A stretch of 7,001 bases of DNA from positions 220-7,220 of the forward strand of contig CALMOO010000287.1 of assembly GCA_937871705.1 (NCBI GenBank). The letters are read 5' to 3'. Of the stretch, positions 1 to 6,870 are shown in pieces. This DNA comes from an uncultured Hymenobacter sp. GTDB lineage: Bacteria > Bacteroidota > Bacteroidia > Cytophagales > Hymenobacteraceae. The notes below the pieces were generated by a model, which was not told the DNA's origin, searched no databases, and saw only the letters and a program-made list of their open reading frames with translations. The translations under genes were made by a program, and so were the position numbers. Every line of letters begins with the position of its first letter. Within the stretch, counting starts at the first letter, position 1.

Positions 1-430
1 AGATGGCGTCCACCGGGCTGGCTTCGACCAGCACCCGCTCGCCGGTAGCAAGCAGGTAGTCTTTCAGCGGCGCATGCTGCCCGAATTTGTGCAGATTGCC
101 GGCCGTTACCAGCTCATATTTCGCCTCGTCCCACACCTGCGGGTCGAAGTTGCGTACCTCCCGCCCCAGCTTCTTGGCCTCAGCCGGGTGGCGAACGGCC
201 AAGATGCGCTGGCGCAATTCGTCGTTGGCAAAAAGCCGCGCCTTTTCGGCCATCATCCAGTGCTCGGCCGTGGCGTAGGTGTCGCCCGCTACCTCAAACG
301 CGGCCGGAAACCACTGGCTGAAGCAGCTTTTATCGACAATGCCAGCCTGGCGTGGCGTGTGGCCCCAGAAGAACAAGTATTTCGTATCGGCGGAAAGTTG
401 CTCTAGGAGCCAAGTAGTAGAATACAGCAT
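1..430 (-). CDS. NADAR family (YbiA-like) protein, C-terminus cut by window edge
   Basis: The 143 visible residues carry the marks of the NADAR fold (formerly DUF1768, the YbiA family): YLFFWGHTP at 18-26, CFSQWFPAAFE at 36-46, TAEHWMMAEKARLF at 54-67, KKLGREVRNFD at 86-96, a Trp at 100, GNLHKFGQ at 111-118, and LLATGERVLVEASPVDAI at 126-143. The usual family ending (WG..., then a short C-terminal helix) would lie beyond the left edge, so roughly 30-45 residues are missing. Known for the family: NADAR proteins act on ADP-ribose-like or related N-glycosidic substrates; members have been linked to hydrolysis of riboflavin-pathway intermediates and to removal of ADP-ribose from guanine bases. 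Which applies here cannot be told. Expected to be soluble and cytoplasmic. I chose ATG at 430 because M-x-YS-x2-WLLEQ resembles family N-termini; an in-frame ATG at 445 would add five residues (MDASL). It lies 53 bp after the preceding gene and may be co-transcribed. Confidence 0.9.
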   Translation of the reverse strand, partial: MLYSTTWLLEQLSADTKYLFFWGHTPRQAGIVDKSCFSQWFPAAFEVAGDTYATAEHWMMAEKARLFANDELRQRILAVRHPAEAKKLGREVRNFDPQVWDEAKYELVTAGNLHKFGQHAPLKDYLLATGERVLVEASPVDAI

Positions 431-483
431 AAGGCTAGCGTCCATTATAAATAAGGAATCGGGTATTGCAGCTATTTATAAAT

Positions 484-1236
484 TCAATCCATCTGGTAGT
501 AAGTATTTTTCAACTTACTCTCGCCTCTGCTATACCAAGCTTCTCCTACAAAAAGATACTCTTTCTCGCCGAGCCGAAAAGCAGGAGCATAGCCAGTGAA
601 GTTCTTTTTAATTTTAATGGATAAATTTCTGTCGTAATTGAATGATACTAAATGGCCGTTTATCCGCTCGTTATAGCTGTAAAAAATGTGCTTGGCCGGG
701 TCAAATAGTAGCGTAAAACTCTTATCGGATTTATGGTTGAGACTAGGATTTTCTTCTGAATTATACTCATCGTGGATACGCACAATCAGCTTGTTTCTAA
801 CGTCAGTGGTCAGCTTAGCTGTATAAAGCTTGTACTCACTCAGCGTACCTGGATTGTGATAAATATTTCTCATATCATATTCATCGAACGAATTGATATG
901 AAGGGCTACTGAGAGCTTATTGTGGCTGACGCATACCAGCACCGTACTACCTCGGCCTACGTTGGAGCCCCCACGCTGGCTATAGGCGATTTCAAGAAAA
1001 TTGCCGTTCAGCAGTCTTGCTTCGTGGCTCCAGTAGTCATGCAAATAAAGCGTATCCTTCAAGTAGCAAATGGCGAATTTGCGAGTTTCAGGCTTGTAGA
1101 ATAAGCGTATCTGCACGCTAGTGCCATCCAGCGCTTTCAACTGGTAGACTTGAGCCTTAGCAGTAGTAGTTGCCAAGCAGAAGAAGGTTGTGAGCGCCAG
1201 TAGGCCGAGGATGCCTTTCATAAACCGGTACCTCAC
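484..1236 (-). CDS. Exported protein of unknown function, AT-rich gene following MoxR
   Basis: I do not recognise this 250-residue protein. It begins with a clear Sec signal peptide: basic start, hydrophobic core GILGLLALTTFFCLA at about 8-22, and an AKA site at 26-28 with cleavage likely before Gln29, giving a secreted or periplasmic product of about 222 residues. The mature part is rich in alternating polar and hydrophobic stretches (for example KLIVRIHDEY, HLVSFNYDRN, LSIKIKKNF), which suggests mostly beta structure; this is inference. No catalytic motif is visible. The start is GTG at 1236, whose GTGA overlaps the MoxR stop and has GGAGG seven bases upstream; ATG at 1221 (245 residues, MKGILG) is a good alternative with GAGG nine bases upstream. 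The overlap implies co-translation with MoxR. The gene is visibly AT-rich (roughly 40% GC by eye) beside its GC-rich neighbours, which hints at acquisition or fast evolution. Confidence 0.8.
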   Translation of the reverse strand: MRYRFMKGILGLLALTTFFCLATTTAKAQVYQLKALDGTSVQIRLFYKPETRKFAICYLKDTLYLHDYWSHEARLLNGNFLEIAYSQRGGSNVGRGSTVLVCVSHNKLSVALHINSFDEYDMRNIYHNPGTLSEYKLYTAKLTTDVRNKLIVRIHDEYNSEENPSLNHKSDKSFTLLFDPAKHIFYSYNERINGHLVSFNYDRNLSIKIKKNFTGYAPAFRLGEKEYLFVGEAWYSRGESKLKNTYYQMD

Positions 1237-2318
1237 CGCGGCACCTCCACGCTCTGCACAATCTGCTTCACCACCTCATCCGGGGTGCCGCCTTCCATCT
1301 CGCGCTCGGGCGTGAGCATGATGCGGTGGCGCAGTACCGGCGCGGCCAGAAACTGCACGTCTTCGGGCGTCACGAAATCACGGCCGCGCAGGGCAGCCAA
1401 GGCCTTGGCGCCGTTGAGCAAGGCCAGGCTGGCACGCGGCGACGCGCCCAGGTAGAGCGCCTTGTGCGCCCGCGTCTGGCCCACAATTTTGGCAATGTAT
1501 TCCAATACGTTAGCTTCTACACGCTGCTGGCCCACTTGCTGGCGTAGCGCTGCCAAATCCTGAGCCGACAGCACCGCTTGCACTTGCTCAAGCGCCAGGC
1601 TACCGAAGCCACTGTGGTGACCTTGCAAAATCTGCACTTCCTCGGCTAGGGTGGGGTAGCCCACGTTCAGCTTGAACAGAAAGCGGTCGAGCTGCGCCTC
1701 GGGCAGGCGGTAGGTACCTTCCTGCTCAATAGGATTTTGCGTGGCCAGCACCACGAAAGGCGAGCTCATGCGGTGCGCCTGCACATCCTGGGTCACAGTG
1801 CGCTCCTCTATCACTTCAACGAGGGCCGACTGGGTTTTGGCTGGCCCACGGTTTATCTCATCAATCAGCACTACGCTAGCAAAAATGGGCCCCGGCCGAA
1901 ACTCAAAGTCGCCCTGCGCGGGCCGAAAAATGCTGGTGCCCAGCACATCGGCGGGCATCAGGTCGGGCGTGAACTGGATGCGGCTGAACGGCACCGCTAG
2001 CGTGCGCGCCAGTAGCTTGGCCGTAAGTGTTTTGGCTACGCCCGGCACGCCTTCGAGCAGCACGTGCCCATCGGCGAGCAGCGCCGTGAGCAGCAGTTCC
2101 AACAGGTCTGCTTGGCCCACAATGATGCGGCTGATTTCCTGACGCACCGCCTGCGTGCGCGCCGTGAGGCTCGATAAATCGGTGCGCGGCGCGAAGGTGG
2201 TGTCAGCCGTGCTGGCCTGGGCTGCGCTGGCGTCGGCGGGGGGGGTAGGGAGCGCGTCGGCACCGGCCGGGGCGAAAGAGTCGGGCTGATTGAGGTCAGA
2301 GGAGGATAAAGGGTCCAT
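1233..2318 (-). CDS. MoxR family AAA+ ATPase
   Basis: This 361-residue protein is a MoxR-type AAA+ ATPase. Counting from ATG at 2318, it shows Walker A GVPGVAKT at 90-97, the MoxR signature RIQFTPDLMPADVLG at 113-127, Walker B VVLIDEINR at 149-157, sensor 1 in ATQNP (Asn195), the LPEAQLDRF segment at 205-213, and sensor 2 in GASPRAS (Arg295), followed by the C-terminal lid helices. All ATPase residues appear intact. Residues 1-45 are a low-complexity Ala/Pro/Ser/Thr/Asp leader ahead of the usual MoxR start, making the protein longer than the common 315-335. Family knowledge: cytoplasmic hexameric ATPases thought to remodel partner proteins, often VWA or DUF58 proteins encoded next door. Here the neighbours are DUF4350 upstream and an unknown exported protein downstream. 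The reading frame opens earlier with TTG at 2330 (four more residues); ATG is preferred. An AT-rich 200-bp leader suggests its own promoter. Confidence 0.95.
   Translation of the reverse strand: MDPLSSSDLNQPDSFAPAGADALPTPPADASAAQASTADTTFAPRTDLSSLTARTQAVRQEISRIIVGQADLLELLLTALLADGHVLLEGVPGVAKTLTAKLLARTLAVPFSRIQFTPDLMPADVLGTSIFRPAQGDFEFRPGPIFASVVLIDEINRGPAKTQSALVEVIEERTVTQDVQAHRMSSPFVVLATQNPIEQEGTYRLPEAQLDRFLFKLNVGYPTLAEEVQILQGHHSGFGSLALEQVQAVLSAQDLAALRQQVGQQRVEANVLEYIAKIVGQTRAHKALYLGASPRASLALLNGAKALAALRGRDFVTPEDVQFLAAPVLRHRIMLTPEREMEGGTPDEVVKQIVQSVEVPR
2238..2245. repeat. Homopolymer of eight G (C on the coding strand) inside the MoxR gene
   Basis: Eight consecutive C residues on the coding strand fall in the codons for Thr-Pro-Pro in the low-complexity N-terminal leader of the MoxR protein, ahead of the ATPase domain. 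The tract is in frame as read here. Runs of this length are prone to slippage during replication and to sequencing error, and any one-base change would stop MoxR synthesis early. It also overlaps one copy of the recurrent CCTACCCCC motif. Confidence 0.6.
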
Positions 2319-2522
2319 GAGCAGTGACAAGACGAATTTGGCTTAGCTTCTCTTTTTATACTAGAGAAAATAGCCTGAAACGTGTTGAGAAAAATTATAT
2401 TTAATTTGAATTAGTTAAAGCACTATTAAGACTCAACAGATTTAAGGTCAGTGATAAGTGTTAATTATAAGAATAGTTATAAATTGAAATAATTAAACTA
2501 CTGAGCTAAGTGCAATACTAGT
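2319..2522 (-). promoter_or_regulatory. AT-rich leader and probable promoter region of the MoxR gene
   Basis: This is the only gap of any size in the gene train and its base composition changes sharply to AT-rich, as expected for a Bacteroidota promoter region. On the minus strand TAATTTTT at 2397-2390 matches seven of eight positions of the Bacteroidota -7 consensus TAnnTTTG, but the -33 TTTG is poor (TTTA near 2419-2416). A second TATAAT lies at 2469-2464. There is no clear Shine-Dalgarno before the MoxR ATG. A 6-bp inverted repeat, TTCTCT (2348-2353) and AGAGAA (2363-2368), sits about 30 bases before the start codon. No GC-rich hairpin plus T-run follows the DUF4350 stop, so read-through from upstream remains possible. 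The promoter elements are candidates only. Confidence 0.4.
2461..2496. repeat. AT-rich inverted repeat in the MoxR upstream region
   Basis: TTAATTAT at 2461-2468 is the exact reverse complement of ATAATTAA at 2489-2496, with 20 bases between them. The palindrome TTATAA also occurs twice, at 2465-2470 and 2477-2482, twelve bases apart (just over one helical turn). This could be an operator or bent DNA near the MoxR promoter. In such AT-rich sequence, eight-base arms can arise by chance, so the assignment as a regulatory site is weak. Confidence 0.25.
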
Positions 2523-3938
2523 TTAACGTACTTCTTGCTTAAAATTCCGGATAGCTCGGCTCAAGGTAAGCAGTTGTTGGTCGTTGATAATGGGCGCCGT
2601 GCGAGCCAGGTTAATAAGCCGCACCAGCTCGTCGACACGCGCTGGCGCCAGGCCAGCTTTTTGGCTTAGACGCTCCCGAAAGGTGGCATCGCCCAAGTCG
2701 GGGGTAGGCTCCTGAAAACGGGTGCGCAGGTAATCCAGAAACAAGCCTACCTTCTTCTCCGCAATGCGGCTGTGGTTGCTGCCCTGCCGGTAGAGGCTGG
2801 CCACGGTGCGCGTAAAAAGCAGCGTAGTATTAGGCAAAGGCTTGAGCACCGGAATGATACGCTGCCGCCGTCGCGCCTCGACCAGCACAAAGAGCAGGGT
2901 AGTTACCAGCACTAGGTAGTAGGCGGTGCGCAAGCCGTCGTGCGCCAGCAGCACGCGCAGCAGCGACTGCTCCCCTACGCGGCCTTGCTTCTGGTACTCA
3001 TCCCACCACACCGGCTGGCCCGTGGGCAGGTACGAAAGCGCCGCTAGCGCTAGCAGCCGACTGCGCGGCCGCAGCACGTAGTAGTTGCTAAAAAGCAGTG
3101 GTATGCTACACAGGTACACGTGCCCGCGCCCGTGGTCGAGGCGGATGAGCACGGCCCGGCCTTGCGCATCGGCGGCAAGGGTAGCGCCGCGGCGGCCGGC
3201 TCGCACGGCCAGGCGCAGGTTGGCTGCACTGGCGGGCAGCAGTACCTGCGCCTGGCTAAGGGCGGGATTAAGCAGGTGCACCCGCACCGAGTCGGCGGCG
3301 CGCAGACTGGGGCGAGCCGTAGAGTCGGCCTCGCGCAGCTGCACGCCGAGCGAGTCGGTGAGCAAGTTGCCGTGGCGCCCCCCACCAAAATAGGACGCCG
3401 CGATAAATACTTCATTGCCAGCGGCTACAAACGCCAGTAGCGCTTTGGCTTCGGGGTCGCTAGCGCTAAAGGTGCTATTCACAAACAGGTAGCTGGTGGG
3501 CTGCCGCGGCAGCGAGGGGGTAGGCGCCGCCGTGGCAGCAGTGTCGACAGTGGCGGTAGTAGCCGAGTCTGGCGCGCTGGCTTCGGCCGAAGTTTGTTTG
3601 GTGTGGGTGGCCGAGTCGGTAGGGGTAGCTTGTGCAGTCGTATCGACGGGGGTGGCTTCAGGGGCTTGGGCGGTGGTGTCGGCCTCGCTAGTGTCGTCGG
3701 CTTCGGGCTCGTCTTCGTCAAAAAATTGGTTGTACACCGGCAGGCGCACGCTCTCCACGGCCGAGGTGCCAAGCAGCTGGGGCAGCACGTCGTAGAGCGC
3801 GTAGGTGCCGTACGGAATCTTATCCTTGTTGCTGAGGGTCGGTGTCCAGTCGAGCGGCTTGGGGCGGTAGTATTCGAGCGCCACGTAGGCCCCAAACAAG
3901 GCCACCAGCCCCAGCAGATACCAGCGTAGAGTAGTCAA
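2523..3938 (-). CDS. DUF4350 domain-containing membrane protein
   Basis: This 471-residue protein has the architecture of DUF4350 proteins. A membrane anchor at about 5-22 is followed by a periplasmic part, a second membrane segment at about 337-354, and a basic cytoplasmic tail (EARRRQR at 354-360) of about 115 residues. The periplasmic part includes a domain around 148-310 and the WWDEY motif at 311-315, typical of the family. Between the anchor and the domain lies a linker at about 73-145 made almost only of Ala, Thr, Asp, Ser, Glu and Pro, holding five D-S/T-A/T motifs. Function is unknown; DUF4350 genes commonly sit with MoxR and DUF4129 genes, as here, so it is a plausible envelope partner of the MoxR ATPase. 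The start is TTG at 3938: no in-frame ATG exists near the anchor, and a stop lies 18 bases upstream. It follows the glycosyltransferase by 47 bp and is followed by the AT-rich MoxR leader. Confidence 0.85.
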   Translation of the reverse strand: MTTLRWYLLGLVALFGAYVALEYYRPKPLDWTPTLSNKDKIPYGTYALYDVLPQLLGTSAVESVRLPVYNQFFDEDEPEADDTSEADTTAQAPEATPVDTTAQATPTDSATHTKQTSAEASAPDSATTATVDTAATAAPTPSLPRQPTSYLFVNSTFSASDPEAKALLAFVAAGNEVFIAASYFGGGRHGNLLTDSLGVQLREADSTARPSLRAADSVRVHLLNPALSQAQVLLPASAANLRLAVRAGRRGATLAADAQGRAVLIRLDHGRGHVYLCSIPLLFSNYYVLRPRSRLLALAALSYLPTGQPVWWDEYQKQGRVGEQSLLRVLLAHDGLRTAYYLVLVTTLLFVLVEARRRQRIIPVLKPLPNTTLLFTRTVASLYRQGSNHSRIAEKKVGLFLDYLRTRFQEPTPDLGDATFRERLSQKAGLAPARVDELVRLINLARTAPIINDQQLLTLSRAIRNFKQEVR

Positions 3939-3985
3939 AATATAAACAGATAATTAACGGATTATCAGCAAATAAAAGCGGCAGC

Positions 3986-5056
3986 TCAGTGCCTGAGCAC
4001 TTCGTCGTACACAGCCAGGTAGTCGGCCGCCGACTGCGCCCAGCTAAACTGCCCAGCGTGCGCCACTGCTGCCGCTGCGCGCGCCGGCGAGTGCTGGCGC
4101 AGCCCATCGGCAAACGTTTGGCGCATGGTGTCCGGGGCAAAGTCATCGAAGTAGTAGGCCGCGCTACCCCCCACCTCGGGCAGTGAGGTCAAGCGGCTCA
4201 GAAACACCGGCTTGCCGAGCTGCAGCGCCTCTACTACCGGCAGGCCAAAGCCTTCGGCCTTCGAGGGCTGCAGGTAGGCCGCGCAGTGCGCGTAGTACCA
4301 GGCTTTGTCGGCCTCGCTGATTTTGGTCAGCAGCGTCACGCGGTCGGCCACGCCCACCTCTACGGCCGCCTGGCGGATGGCCGCCAGGTAGCGCTCCTCG
4401 GCAAAGCCGCCGGCAATAAGCAGCTCGTAGTCATTGCCTTGCAGCAAGGGGGGTAGGACGTGAAAATTCTTCTTTTCATTAATAGTACCCAGCGCAAACA
4501 GAAAAGGCCGCTGCGGCACGTAAGCCGGCTGGTGGCCCGCCACTACCTCAAGCGGCTCGACGCCCCGGCGCACGTAGCGCAGCGCCGTGCGGGGCGAGTA
4601 GCCAAGCAAATCGGCGTGGCGCAGTATGTCTTGGCGCACAAACTCGGAGATGGTGACTAGGCAGTCGGCCCGCCTGATGTTGCGGCGTACCATGGCCAGC
4701 TGCCGGGTGTAGGTGCGCTCATCGGGGCTTTCGTGCAGAAAATTGAGGTCGTGCACCGTCAAAACCACCTTCGTGAGCGGGCCCGTCGGCACGTACCAAC
4801 TCAACTGCGAGGTGGCGTGCCAAAGCCGAAAGCGGTAGCTGGGTGGGTTGAAATACTTGTGAAAACTGCGCTGCGTGAGGTAGCGCACGCCCGCCGTGCC
4901 CAGCGCACCCACTGCCGCGGGCGGCACGTAGCAGTAGAGCTGGTAGCGCTGGTTTTGGCGCACCAGCTCCTCGGCCAGCGGCCACACAAAATGACTGAAG
5001 CCGCTGTGCCGGTCCTTAAAGGGCTCGCAGTCAAGAATAACGCGGGGTAATGACAT
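3986..5056 (-). CDS. Glycosyltransferase, GT4 family (GT-B fold)
   Basis: A 356-residue retaining-type glycosyltransferase of the GT4 kind (PF00534-like C-terminal domain). The N-terminal domain has the acceptor-side glycine loop region HSGFSHFVWPLAEEL at 17-31 and VLTVHDLNFL at 98-107, with ADCLVTISEF at 130-139. The C-terminal donor-binding domain begins near 184 with FLFALGTINEKKNF at 185-198 and shows the EX7E signature, Glu268 and Glu276 in EGFGLPVVE, followed by GKPVFLS and LPEVGG. By family knowledge it transfers a sugar from a nucleotide-sugar donor at the cytoplasmic side; donor and acceptor cannot be read from the sequence. There is no signal peptide. ATG at 5056 is preferred because MSLPRVILDCEPF opens the first beta strand; GTG at 5071 would add five residues. 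It lies 24 bp after the DUF4129 gene and 47 bp before DUF4350, an unusual place for a glycosyltransferase within this cluster. Confidence 0.92.
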   Translation of the reverse strand: MSLPRVILDCEPFKDRHSGFSHFVWPLAEELVRQNQRYQLYCYVPPAAVGALGTAGVRYLTQRSFHKYFNPPSYRFRLWHATSQLSWYVPTGPLTKVVLTVHDLNFLHESPDERTYTRQLAMVRRNIRRADCLVTISEFVRQDILRHADLLGYSPRTALRYVRRGVEPLEVVAGHQPAYVPQRPFLFALGTINEKKNFHVLPPLLQGNDYELLIAGGFAEERYLAAIRQAAVEVGVADRVTLLTKISEADKAWYYAHCAAYLQPSKAEGFGLPVVEALQLGKPVFLSRLTSLPEVGGSAAYYFDDFAPDTMRQTFADGLRQHSPARAAAAVAHAGQFSWAQSAADYLAVYDEVLRH

Positions 5057-5080
5057 GGGTAGGAAACGCACCTGAAAAAG

Positions 5081-5890
5081 TTAAGCCGCCGCGCGCCGGC
5101 TGGCTGGGCTCAGCTGCTGGCCTAGCTGCTGCTGCGCCGCGCGGGCCTGCCGGTAGCCGGCCGCGGGCAGGGCCAGCTCGCCGTACCACACGTACTCAAA
5201 CTGCCGCGTTAGCTCGCCGAAGGGTGCACGGGCGGCGGGGCGTCTGTCAGCCAATTCGCGCAGGTAGGCGTGGTTGGTTTTGTCGGGCTGCCAGTCGATG
5301 AGGCCTTGGTCGGTGAGCTTCTTTAAAAGTTCGAGGTAACCCAAACGCAGAGCTAAGCGGTAGTTGCCGGTGTCTTCGGCTTCGCGCAGGCGAGTAGCAA
5401 AGTCCAGCTCGTGGATGTTCTCGGCAGCCGTGTCGTAGTCGAGCGCCGCCCGGCGCGGCGCGCGCCCGAAGGCCGCCGTGAGGTCGACCTGCAGCAGCTT
5501 GAGCACAATAAACACGGCCGCACCGATAAACAGGGCGTAGAGCACCCACTTCCAGAAGCCCTGGTAGCTGCGGCTACTCAGCCACCGCGCCACCTGCCGC
5601 CAGAAGCGCGCCCAAAACAAGTCCCAGGCGCTGGGCTGGCTTTCTACCTGCGCGTACCGAAACTCACGCTGGACGCCCAGCTCATTTAGCCGCGCTTGCA
5701 CGGCCGCCGGTGGGCGGGCCTGGGCGGGCGTGGCCAAGTCGGGGGGTAGGGCGTGGGCCACAAAGCGAGCCGGCGCTGGGTGCGGTGCTGGCCGCGGAGC
5801 CGCACCAACTGCGGCCGGGGCCACCAGCGCCAGCCACACGCCCAGCCCCAAGCCGGTCGCGGCGAGCCGGCTAGTATTCGCCTTCCTCAT
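5081..5890 (-). CDS. DUF4129 domain-containing membrane protein
   Basis: A 269-residue protein with a signal peptide at about 1-30 (hydrophobic core LGLGVWLALVAPAAVGA), a periplasmic stretch rich in Ala and Pro, an aromatic amphipathic region DLFWARFWRQVARWL at 90-104, and one membrane segment at about 113-133. The cytoplasmic C-terminal half is the DUF4129 domain: RLREAEDTGNYRLALRLGYL at 167-186, ELLKKL, KTNHAYLREL at 204-213, and FGELTRQFEYVWYGE at 224-238. The same domain is found at the C-terminus of TgpA-type transglutaminases and in stand-alone proteins next to MoxR operons; its biochemical role is unknown. The ATG at 5890 lies inside the end of the preceding gene, overlapping it by 20 nt, which points to translational coupling. 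No Shine-Dalgarno is visible. The C-terminal 25 residues are a Gln/Ala/Arg-rich tail. Confidence 0.9.
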   Translation of the reverse strand: MRKANTSRLAATGLGLGVWLALVAPAAVGAAPRPAPHPAPARFVAHALPPDLATPAQARPPAAVQARLNELGVQREFRYAQVESQPSAWDLFWARFWRQVARWLSSRSYQGFWKWVLYALFIGAAVFIVLKLLQVDLTAAFGRAPRRAALDYDTAAENIHELDFATRLREAEDTGNYRLALRLGYLELLKKLTDQGLIDWQPDKTNHAYLRELADRRPAARAPFGELTRQFEYVWYGELALPAAGYRQARAAQQQLGQQLSPASRRAAA

Positions 5891-6806
5891 CGGGGCGGTA
5901 GGCTTGGTTGACGACGGGCGCGGGAGCCTGGCCCAACTGGCTTACCAGGCTGCGCAGGCCCAGGCCGTCTTTCTTCTCCACAAGGTTGAAATACTGGAAA
6001 GCCAAGGCTACCAGGCCCGGCACGTACAAAATAATCTGGGCGATGGCCGAGAAGCACTGCGTCACCAGCAGCATACTGTCGGAGCCCAGGCCCGTGAGGT
6101 GCAGGCCTTTCGCGCCCAGCACCACAAATTGCGGAATCTGGAATATGAAGCCCATAAAGCCCTGAATAATACTCATAATAAACACCAAACCCAATGTGGC
6201 CCACCAGTTGCGCTTTACCAAGTAGATGCTGCGGTTGAGCGTGGCGCTAAACCCGCCTTCCTCAAACACGAACACGGTGAAAAACAACGTAGCCGGAATG
6301 CTGAGCCAGATGCCCGGCACCGCAAACAAGCCAAAGGCAATGAGGAGCAGCACCCCCAGCAGCAGCAGGTAAGCCACCATCAGCGGCAAGTCGCGGCGCA
6401 ATACGGCCCACACCTGGCTGGGCTGCACCTCTTGGTCGGGGGGTAGGGCCAAGCGCACCCGGATGTAGCCCGCCACCGTGGCCGACACTACCAGGTAGGC
6501 CAGCACGGTACCCAAAGTCCCAAAGAGCGCGGCACTCATCACCGAGCCGCTGGAACTTAAGAGGGCGGCAAAATTGGGCTTGGTGCCCGGCGCCGTATTC
6601 GCCAGGCCATTAAACCGGCCTTGCAGGTTCACTTGCATCAGCCCCATACCGATGCCGGCTAGCAGCGCCACTGGCAACACAAAATACAGCACGCAGCGGC
6701 CCAGCGGCCGAAAGTGCGCCGATATGAAGCCGAACGTAGCGTTGATTTTTGAGCCAAAATCGCGGGTTTGCCGAAAGTCGGCTTCAGTCAGGTAGTGGTT
6801 TTCCAT
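5871..6806 (-). CDS. Polytopic integral membrane protein, unknown function
   Basis: A 311-residue inner-membrane protein. A soluble N-terminus (MENHYLTEADFRQTRDFGSK) precedes hydrophobic segments at about 37-57, 92-115, 141-180 (probably two passes, broken by a PGIW turn), 203-230 and 251-275, and a short acidic tail RPDEEGEY. The stretch FVFEEGGFSATLNRSIYLVKRNWW at 178-202 is reminiscent of the membrane domain of glycerophosphodiester phosphodiesterases and of related DUF975/DUF4013-like proteins, where a conserved Ser or Arg plus KRNWW-type segment precedes a helix; this likeness is by eye and not proof. No catalytic motif is present. ATG at 6806 is chosen over the longer open frame starting at 6950, because the extra 48 residues overlap the previous gene out of frame and do not look like protein. 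It overlaps the DUF4129 gene by 20 nt and likely shares its transcript. Confidence 0.85.
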   Translation of the reverse strand: MENHYLTEADFRQTRDFGSKINATFGFISAHFRPLGRCVLYFVLPVALLAGIGMGLMQVNLQGRFNGLANTAPGTKPNFAALLSSSGSVMSAALFGTLGTVLAYLVVSATVAGYIRVRLALPPDQEVQPSQVWAVLRRDLPLMVAYLLLLGVLLLIAFGLFAVPGIWLSIPATLFFTVFVFEEGGFSATLNRSIYLVKRNWWATLGLVFIMSIIQGFMGFIFQIPQFVVLGAKGLHLTGLGSDSMLLVTQCFSAIAQIILYVPGLVALAFQYFNLVEKKDGLGLRSLVSQLGQAPAPVVNQAYRPDEEGEY

Positions 6807-6870
6807 AAAGGGATAAGTAGTTGGTAGCAAGACGGGCGCGAGTAGGCGGGCAAAATAAGGTGGGCGCTGG

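Noticed and set aside
74..599. Open frames on the + strand opposite the NADAR gene and the end of the AT-rich gene
   Set aside because: The minus strand encodes an unmistakable NADAR domain through this stretch; the + frames are shadows.
484..1236. Lipoprotein reading of the AT-rich gene, using Cys20
   Set aside because: The residues before the Cys (TTFF) do not match a lipobox, and an AKA signal peptidase I site follows at 26-28.
2319..2330. TTG start at 2330 for the MoxR gene
   Set aside because: An in-frame ATG lies 12 bases downstream and no ribosome binding site favours TTG; it stays as an alternative only.
3043..3054. Perfect 12-base palindrome GCTAGCGCTAGC
   Set aside because: It falls in codons for Leu-Ala-Leu-Ala in the DUF4350 gene; alternating Ala and Leu codons produce it readily and no partner copy or regulatory context exists. 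CTAG in general is not over-represented in the window (about 18 seen, about 25 expected).
5730..6446. A 238-codon open frame on the + strand
   Set aside because: It lies opposite two well-supported minus-strand genes, is rich in Ala/Gln/His/Arg as expected of antisense GC-rich sequence, and shows no domain.
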